Source: Chloroflexota bacterium (lineage in GTDB: Bacteria; Chloroflexota; Ktedonobacteria; Ktedonobacterales; Ktedonobacteraceae). Taken from it: a stretch of 10,381 bases of DNA. The DNA is taken from contig VBHI01000130.1 of NCBI GenBank assembly GCA_005881495.1, positions 10,858 through 21,238 on the forward strand. Direction: 5' to 3'. Below are positions 6,465-10,381 of the stretch, piece after piece (position 1 is the first letter of the stretch; each line of letters begins with the position of its first letter). The notes beneath the pieces were generated by a model. That model had not been told where the DNA came from, did not search any database, and saw only the letters and a program-made list of their open reading frames with translations. Made by a program: the position numbers and the translations under genes.

Positions 6465-6896
6465 ATGGAGCAACCACGATCTCTCGCAGGTTCGCAGACA
6501 GAAGCCGATGCTGCGGGAAACACGCCACCATCTTCTGCCCATCCGTTACTGAGCAAGAAGGCGTCTGATCACCTGGCCAACGAGCGCACCTTCCTGGCCT
6601 GGGTGCGGACCGGTCTGGCCACGATCACCTTTGGTTTCGTGGTCGAGCGCTTGCCCACCCCTGCGCCGCTGGCGGGAGGCAAGACCCAGCCAAGCCTTGT
6701 TTCCTGGGCACCTTTTTCTGCCGTCGTGGGGACCAGCCTGACGTTGCTGGGCCTGGCGTTGCTGAACTTTCTGCACATTCGCGCCGACATCGGCCGCGAT
6801 GCGTTTCATCCCCCGGTCCGCTTCGTCGTGCTGCTCACCATCCTGGCGAGTCTGATCGGTCTCTTACTGGCGGTGTATTTAATTCTGACCGTCTAG
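6465..6896 (+). CDS. DUF202 (YidH-like) inner-membrane protein
   Basis: The product has 143 residues from ATG 6465; GAAAGG at 6451-6456 gives an 8-nt spacing, and GGGAGGAA lies further up. After a roughly 30-residue polar N-terminus comes the DUF202 signature DHLANERTFLAWVRTGLAT (35-53), which enters the first membrane helix (about 43-61). Helices two and three lie at about 81-103 and 117-142, giving the usual three-helix layout, with the protein ending directly after helix three. Homologues such as E. coli YidH are integral membrane proteins of unknown function. The gene follows DUF302 by 30 nt on the same strand, so the pair is probably an operon. Length and motifs are complete and nothing suggests decay. 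Confidence 0.9.
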   Translation: MEQPRSLAGSQTEADAAGNTPPSSAHPLLSKKASDHLANERTFLAWVRTGLATITFGFVVERLPTPAPLAGGKTQPSLVSWAPFSAVVGTSLTLLGLALLNFLHIRADIGRDAFHPPVRFVVLLTILASLIGLLLAVYLILTV

Positions 6897-6986
6897 TCAC
6901 CTCTTGCAGGTGCTGCGGTGTTCAATCCCTACAGCGGGGCCTCCATCCAAACGGGTCCCTGTCAGCAACGTGTTCTATCACTCCTG

Positions 6987-7350
6987 CACGTCCTCTCGGA
7001 TCCCTTGACGTTCTCTTCTCAAGGAGAATTAAGTCCCAATGGGAACACCGACCCGATTGGCGGGCTGATTTCCCTGGAATCACCTCGGCATCGTCAAGTT
7101 CGCACGGTCATTTCAAAGGCTTTTACTTCCCGCAGGGTAGCCCATCGATACTGCTTCAGGCACAAGTGTATAGAGAACGTTTGCGAGATGCCGATGAGAT
7201 GGGAACCTGTGCCCTGCTGTTGCTGAAAGGGCAATGAAAGCGCCACCAGCCTCATCGGCAATGCCATCCTCCGTTTCGATGAACACCAGGCGGCCTGGCA
7301 ACAGCCTCTTGCCTGATGCGATTGAGGCGACGCTGAAGGTCGTGCTGTCC
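6987..7350 (+). pseudogene. Cytochrome P450 pseudogene, internally deleted and frameshifted
   Basis: Four pieces of one bacterial P450 lie in order on the plus strand in three frames. (a) 6987-7142: HVLSDPLTFSS, then LISLESPRHRQVRTVISKAF and TSRRVA, which are the B/C-helix region including the heme-propionate-contacting PRHRQ. (b) 7142-7228, another frame: SILLQAQVYRERLRDADEM then GTCALLLLK, the lead into the I helix. (c) 7230-7304, shifted again: GNESATSLIGNAILRFDEH, with the oxygen-activating acid/Thr motif of the I helix. (d) 7309-7350, a third frame: LLPDAIEATLKVVLSS, where relatives have the J/K-helix lead LLPxAIEEVLR. About 120 residues are missing between (a) and (b). The ExxR, heme-Cys loop and the remaining C-terminus are gone. 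An FNPYS at 6921-6935 could be a scrap of the original N-terminus. This cannot encode an enzyme; it is a decayed gene. Confidence 0.8.
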
Positions 7351-7408
7351 AGCAGGACGGCCAGGCAGTCGGCGCGCCGGGAGGCAAGCAAGGGGTGAGA
7401 GGGGGCGA

Positions 7409-7490
7409 GGCAGGAGGTCTCGAAAGTGCGAAGGCAGGATGTCACGATGGGCGAGGTAGGATGTCACCCCAAAATGAGGCAGGATGTCGC
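7409..7490. repeat. Four degenerate direct repeats, consensus GAGGCAGGATGTCAC, possible IS end
   Basis: Copies of GGCAGGATGTC or near variants start at 7409 (GGCAGGAGGTC), 7433 (GGCAGGATGTCAC), 7455 (GGTAGGATGTCAC) and 7478 (GGCAGGATGTCGC), at steps of 24, 22 and 23 bp. Two to three helical turns of spacing suits protein binding on one DNA face. Multiple short terminal repeats of this kind are known at the ends of IS21-type elements, but no transposase gene is present here. I read it as a solo or remnant IS end; a regulator-binding array is the alternative. Confidence 0.5.
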
Positions 7491-7538
7491 TGTACACCTT
7501 TTCGCGCATAGAAAAACCGCCTGCTTGCTGACTCTCTC

Positions 7539-7562
7539 GCCGCTTGCTTGCCACGAAGCGGC
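7539..7562 (-). terminator. Candidate hairpin downstream of the tRNA genes
   Basis: GCCGCTT (7539-7545) and AAGCGGC (7556-7562) form a 7-bp GC-rich stem with a 10-nt loop, about 35 nt beyond the tRNA-Gly 3' end on the minus strand. A run of five T on that strand comes only at 7512-7516, so the classic layout is missing. The position fits transcript termination. Confidence 0.3.
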
Positions 7563-7596
7563 CTGTCATGAGCTAACAGAGAGACGGTTCATACTT

Positions 7597-7671
7597 TGGA
7601 GCGGGAGACGGGGCTCGAACCCGCGACAGCCTGCTTGGAAGGCAGGAACTCTACCACTGAGTTACTCCCGC
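7597..7671 (-). tRNA. tRNA-Gly (anticodon TCC)
   Basis: The minus strand folds as a complete tRNA: acceptor GCGGGAG pairing with CTCCCGC, a D-arm with CTCAGTGGTAGAG, anticodon stem CCTGC/GCAGG around loop CTTCCAA (anticodon TCC at 7637-7639), and a T-arm with GGTTCGAGCCC. The discriminator base is T (7600) and CCA is encoded (7597-7599). It lies 17 nt downstream of tRNA-Pro and is presumably co-transcribed with it. No intron or mismatch is seen. Confidence 0.97.
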
Positions 7672-7688
7672 TAATAGATTTTCTTTCC

Positions 7689-7764
7689 TGGTCGGGGTGC
7701 GCAGACTCGAACTGCGGACCTCCTGCTCCCAAAGCAGGCGCGCTACCAACTGCGCCACACCCCG
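7689..7764 (-). tRNA. tRNA-Pro (anticodon TGG)
   Basis: The minus strand gives a complete 76-nt tRNA: acceptor CGGGGTG/CACCCCG with the typical initial C of bacterial tRNA-Pro, a D-arm with GCGCAGTTGGTAGCGC, anticodon stem CCTGC/GCAGG around TTTGGGA (anticodon TGG at 7729-7731), T-arm GTTCGAGTC, discriminator A and encoded CCA (7689-7691). It is the first gene of a two-tRNA unit, 34 nt downstream of the promoter's -10 box. Confidence 0.97.
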
Positions 7765-7797
7765 CTGTACCTACTTTCGCTACCGGAGAGTGTCCGC

Positions 7798-7826
7798 ACT
7801 ATAGCACGCCTGTGGTTGTCTGTCAA
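7798..7826 (-). promoter_or_regulatory. Sigma-70 promoter for the tRNA-Pro/tRNA-Gly unit
   Basis: Reading the minus strand, TTGACA (7826-7821) is a perfect -35 and TATAGT (7803-7798) a near-perfect -10, with exactly 17 bp between. The predicted transcript start is near 7791, giving a leader of about 27 nt before tRNA-Pro at 7764. The -35 begins 8 nt after the stop of the upstream membrane-protein gene. Confidence 0.85.
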
Positions 7827-7833
7827 GTACTTT

Positions 7834-8295
7834 TCAGTGGCCATTCGGGCCTTTTCTGCGCCGATAGCGCAGCTTCAGCATGAACAGGTTCCAACGTGTC
7901 GCAATGCTATTCAGAGGATTACGCCGAATAGAGGTGACGTTACCATAGCCTGGGGATTGTGAAGATTGGCGAGAACGCAGTAAAAATGGTGAGAGAACGA
8001 CCAATATGAGACAAATAGTTCCAACTATTGCCAGTATACCGGTCACAGCGGTCGGGTTACCATTGTTAGCGTAGGCATAACCTCCAGAGATGAGTGCCAC
8101 TACGACAGCAATGATAATGAACCATTCGGTCGCTTTGAATTTGAAGGATGGCAAACCACGACTACGGGGCCTTTTGCGCGGATCTGGTTTGCGGCGCATG
8201 CGCTCACTAAATCTTTGCCTAGGACCTGGTTTTGTCTCTGTAGCTTCCATGTTGCGGAGAATTTCTTCGATCTCGCGTTCATATCTGTTTGGCAT
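7834..8295 (-). CDS. Small two-helix membrane protein of unknown function
   Basis: I take ATG 8295 (MPNRYEREIEEILRN) as the start because this N-terminus is familiar from Ktedonobacteria-type small proteins; an in-frame upstream start at 8400 would overlap the flippase stop. An AAGGA lies about 11 nt upstream. The 153 residues comprise a charged cytoplasmic head (1-55) that is very basic at 28-47 (RQRFSERMRRKPDPRKR begins at 26), membrane helices at about 57-76 and 82-106 joined by a short loop, and a basic tail ending RRRKGPNGH. Both termini should be cytoplasmic by the positive-inside rule. I recognise no catalytic motif. It follows the flippase by 85 nt on the same strand and seems to have its own promoter. 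It may be a membrane-associated accessory protein; the role is unknown. Confidence 0.85.
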   Translation of the reverse strand: MPNRYEREIEEILRNMEATETKPGPRQRFSERMRRKPDPRKRPRSRGLPSFKFKATEWFIIIAVVVALISGGYAYANNGNPTAVTGILAIVGTICLILVVLSPFLLRSRQSSQSPGYGNVTSIRRNPLNSIATRWNLFMLKLRYRRRKGPNGH

Positions 8296-8339
8296 GGCTA
8301 CTCTGCTTCCTTGAAATCGCCAAAACACTCTTGTTAGTA

Positions 8340-8368
8340 ATGATACCAACTTTTCAGCTTGGAGACAA
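8340..8368 (-). promoter_or_regulatory. Candidate promoter for the small membrane protein
   Basis: On the minus strand TTGTCT (8368-8363) and TATCAT (8345-8340) are separated by 17 bp. Each matches the sigma-70 consensus at 4 or 5 of 6 positions. They lie about 45 nt before the ATG at 8295, which leaves a short leader. Read-through from the flippase is equally possible. Confidence 0.45.
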
Positions 8369-8380
8369 GTATTTTGCCTC

Positions 8381-10060
8381 TCAATTTTTTCTCCGTGCAA
8401 ACCACCGCAAATATGGGGCTAATCGGGCACTAGCATTTAGACTGCCAATCATTTCCAAGTCATCAACACTAAGCGGCTTAATGATGATGAATAGTACGAT
8501 ACACAATATTAAGAACATTACGCCAGATACGCCAATCAGCAAGCGACTTGCAGGATGCCAGAGAATGCTGGGTAAGGCCGCGAGCGTTAACCCTAATAAA
8601 AATCTGAGCGTGAAATCCAGAGGATACTTTTGCGGCAGAACAGGCCAGAGGAAGGCGAGCAGTAGACCGCCAATAAGAACCTGCGCCAGGCCATCAGCGA
8701 CAAGCGCGCCGGCTGGTCCCCAACGCGGAATGAGTAGAACCCCCAGGACAACTACCGCGACCAGCCCTAACCATTGCCCCAGGACGACCAGTTTGGGCTT
8801 ACCGGTAACATACAGCGCATATTGATTGTCTGATGTACCGATGACACGTACAAGAATATTGAAAAAGAGGAAGATCGCTAGCAGCGGTCCCACAGGATCA
8901 TAGTTGGTGCCATATAGTGCATGAGCAATATTTTGCGCGTTAAATAGACAAAACACGAGGATAGGTGCGGCCAACAATGTTTCTATTTTGATGAGGGTTT
9001 GCCATGCGCGGGCAAGGCGATCATAGTTGCGTCCCACGAACGAGGCAGCGAGCGCGGCTCCGCCAACGCCGCCAAAGCCCGAGACAAGCAGGAGACTTGC
9101 GGCATGTGCCAATTGAAACGACAGATTAAAGTAGCCAATTTGGACTAATGATACCAGGAAGAAGCCAAGAAGAATAATAGAGACCTGCTTGAGTAATGCA
9201 CCACTCACAAGATTGGTCAACCATGCCGAAATGCCCAGCTGTACGACTGGCTTCATTAGTTGGACGTACGTCCCTGCTGTTTTTCGCGCAAAAAGGTAGG
9301 GAGTAAGCCAGAATAGAAATGCTATTGCATTCAAGACAGAAAGTACAGCGAAGATCCAGAGTATGCCGTCAGTACCCCAGCCAAGTTGTAGCACGAAAAA
9401 GCTTAAGACTAACAAAACCAACTGGGTCACACTGCCGACAACGAAAACGAAGCGCATACGCATCAAAGATGCGCAGATCGCCGTAATTAAACTGCTAATA
9501 CCATTGCCGAATACATATACCGCGATCGGCGATATATGATTCAACAGGGCTGGATCACGAAGGCTAGCAGCCATCCCTGCTGCACCACTCAGAGGGATAG
9601 CGGCGATGAGTGACGCTAGCGCTGGGAGGGTAAATAACATGATGACGAATGAGAGAATAAGGATACCTGATCGTAGAGCAAGTAAATGTCGCATCAGAAC
9701 TGCCGCTGCTGCCTTCCCGTGCTCAGCGAAAATTCGTGGTACAAATGTTGTAGTGGCATCTTCTAAACCCAGGGCCACAATGTAGGCAACGGTATTGAAA
9801 GCAGCCAAAGATACGGCGAAGACACCATATTCCGTTACCGATAGTTTGCGAGTAACAAGGACAGAAAGAAGAAATAAGGAGCCAAAGACCCATAAACCAT
9901 AGAGCTGGTTCAGCAAGTAGCTGCCAGGAGTGCGCTTGAGCAGGATGCGGGCCTCTTCTTCCGCACCCGTATTAAGTGCCGTTTTGCTGGCAGGTAATAC
10001 AGACTCCGTACTATCAGAGAGAGTTTCTATGAGAATGCCTGGATTTTTGTTATTTTCCAC
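8381..10060 (-). CDS. Polysaccharide/oligosaccharide flippase (MOP/PST, Wzx-like)
   Basis: The frame is open much further upstream, but that part overlaps another coding frame. The only usual start after the upstream gene's stop is GTG 10060, with AAGGA at 10070-10075, giving 559 residues. After a polar N-terminus of about 45 residues comes GSYLLNQLYGLWVFGSLF, the lead into the first helix, then VTRKLSVTEYGVFAV (69-83), a hallmark of the polysaccharide biosynthesis exporter family. Twelve to fourteen hydrophobic helices follow, and a basic tail (YLRWFARRKN) ends the protein. Family members sit in the cytoplasmic membrane and flip lipid-linked sugars outward for capsule, O-antigen or exopolysaccharide assembly. 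The 85-nt gap to the downstream gene and 101 nt to the upstream gene fit one operon. The substrate cannot be told. It is slightly longer than usual because of the N-terminal extension. Confidence 0.88.
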   Translation of the reverse strand: MENNKNPGILIETLSDSTESVLPASKTALNTGAEEEARILLKRTPGSYLLNQLYGLWVFGSLFLLSVLVTRKLSVTEYGVFAVSLAAFNTVAYIVALGLEDATTTFVPRIFAEHGKAAAAVLMRHLLALRSGILILSFVIMLFTLPALASLIAAIPLSGAAGMAASLRDPALLNHISPIAVYVFGNGISSLITAICASLMRMRFVFVVGSVTQLVLLVLSFFVLQLGWGTDGILWIFAVLSVLNAIAFLFWLTPYLFARKTAGTYVQLMKPVVQLGISAWLTNLVSGALLKQVSIILLGFFLVSLVQIGYFNLSFQLAHAASLLLVSGFGGVGGAALAASFVGRNYDRLARAWQTLIKIETLLAAPILVFCLFNAQNIAHALYGTNYDPVGPLLAIFLFFNILVRVIGTSDNQYALYVTGKPKLVVLGQWLGLVAVVVLGVLLIPRWGPAGALVADGLAQVLIGGLLLAFLWPVLPQKYPLDFTLRFLLGLTLAALPSILWHPASRLLIGVSGVMFLILCIVLFIIIKPLSVDDLEMIGSLNASARLAPYLRWFARRKN

Positions 10061-10161
10061 CTCATCAAATTCCTTCCCATGGCCCCGGTTATCAAATGCA
10101 CCAATTTGTCGTTGACCAAACGAAATGGTCGCAGCGTCGATTTTTGCATCTATCCAGTTTA

Positions 10162-10381
10162 CTACTTCAACTTTATTAGATGTCGTCCCAACCAGCCCAG
10201 AGCGCCAAGTGCGGCAAAGAGTTCCAACAGGCTCAAATTCGCAGTCACATGATCTGGCGAGAGAAGATAGAATGGTCCCACTTTGAAGGTGGCCGCTACT
10301 AAAAATACACCCAGGCCGATCCAGGCGGGTAGTGTAGCGTAGAGCAGCGCTTGTTGCCAGGAAAAGCACAAAAAACCAATG
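10162..10381 (-). CDS. C-terminal tail of a membrane protein, 5' part beyond right edge
   Basis: The frame enters at the right edge and ends at TAG 10162, giving 73 residues (IGFLCFSWQQALLYATLP onward). It is strongly hydrophobic: one helix at about residues 12-33 (YATLPAWIGLGVFLVAA), a short loop with SPDHVTANLS, and a second at about 46-64 (LELFAALGALGWLG), then a basic end GRHLIKLK. It is preferred over the competing overlapping frame because its composition is that of a real membrane protein. Its place before a flippase suggests a glycosyltransferase, polymerase or ligase of the same surface-polysaccharide locus, but no motif confirms this. Confidence 0.7.
   Translation of the reverse strand, partial: IGFLCFSWQQALLYATLPAWIGLGVFLVAATFKVGPFYLLSPDHVTANLSLLELFAALGALGWLGRHLIKLK

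Noticed and set aside
6897..6915. Terminator after the DUF202 gene (CACCT-CTTGC-AGGTG)
   Set aside because: A 5-bp stem without a T-run is too weak to call.
7409..7490. CRISPR array
   Set aside because: Repeats are only about 13 bp and degenerate, the intervals are about 10 bp, and no cas gene is present.
7600..7671. Integration of a mobile element at the tRNA-Gly 3' end
   Set aside because: No integrase gene and no second copy of the tRNA 3' end were seen in the window.
7426..7883. Two plus-strand open frames across the tRNA genes
   Set aside because: They translate the antisense of two perfect tRNAs (GLEPAT-like text is a common tRNA artefact) and the tRNA promoter.
10061..10369. Extension of the flippase frame upstream to give a 662-residue protein
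   Set aside because: The extra N-terminus is Cys/Arg/Ser-rich, unlike a flippase, and covers a competing frame (stop at 10162) with real membrane-protein composition.

Overview
The window looks like a piece of a large Chloroflexota genome, most likely of the Ktedonobacteria (Ktedonobacter-like). This is inferred from the XRE/NB-ARC/WD40 fusion, the kinds of detoxification enzymes present, the MPNRYEREIEEIL-type small membrane protein and the many decayed genes. No marker gene in the window proves the taxon.

Layout. (1) Positions 1-2107, minus strand: the first 702 residues of a signalling STAND ATPase (XRE helix-turn-helix, NB-ARC NTPase, WD40 propeller) that runs off the left edge. Its upstream region holds two palindromes. 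(2) Positions 2346-6896, plus strand: short metabolic or stress-type genes, several incomplete. They are a headless HSL-type esterase fragment, an intact APCDD1-domain protein, an intact alpha/beta hydrolase with an Asp nucleophile (dehalogenase/epoxide hydrolase type), an SDR oxidoreductase with a clean in-frame internal deletion, an AraC regulator reduced to its DNA-binding half and joined to the SDR by an ATGA overlap, a DUF302 protein whose start lies inside a 24-bp-stem hairpin, and a DUF202 membrane protein. (3) Positions 6897-7596: no intact gene. It holds a cytochrome P450 pseudogene shattered across three frames, then four degenerate 13-bp direct repeats spaced 22-24 bp that resemble an insertion-sequence end. 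(4) Positions 7597-7826, minus strand: tRNA-Pro(TGG) and tRNA-Gly(TCC) in tandem, both with encoded CCA, behind a near-consensus sigma-70 promoter. (5) Positions 7834-10381, minus strand: a small two-helix membrane protein, a MOP/PST-type polysaccharide flippase and the C-terminal tail of another membrane protein. This is probably the end of a cell-surface polysaccharide locus.

How it fits together. The APCDD1-domain gene and the hydrolase are 11 nt apart and probably co-transcribed. The SDR and AraC reading frames are translationally coupled. DUF302 and DUF202 are 30 nt apart and probably form an operon. The middle of the window reads as an accessory region undergoing deletion and decay between a signalling gene and a tRNA/surface-polysaccharide block. 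I see no complete new multi-gene system. The points most worth checking are the bacterial APCDD1 homologue, the deleted SDR-AraC pair, the hairpin over the DUF302 start and the repeat array beside the P450 remnant.
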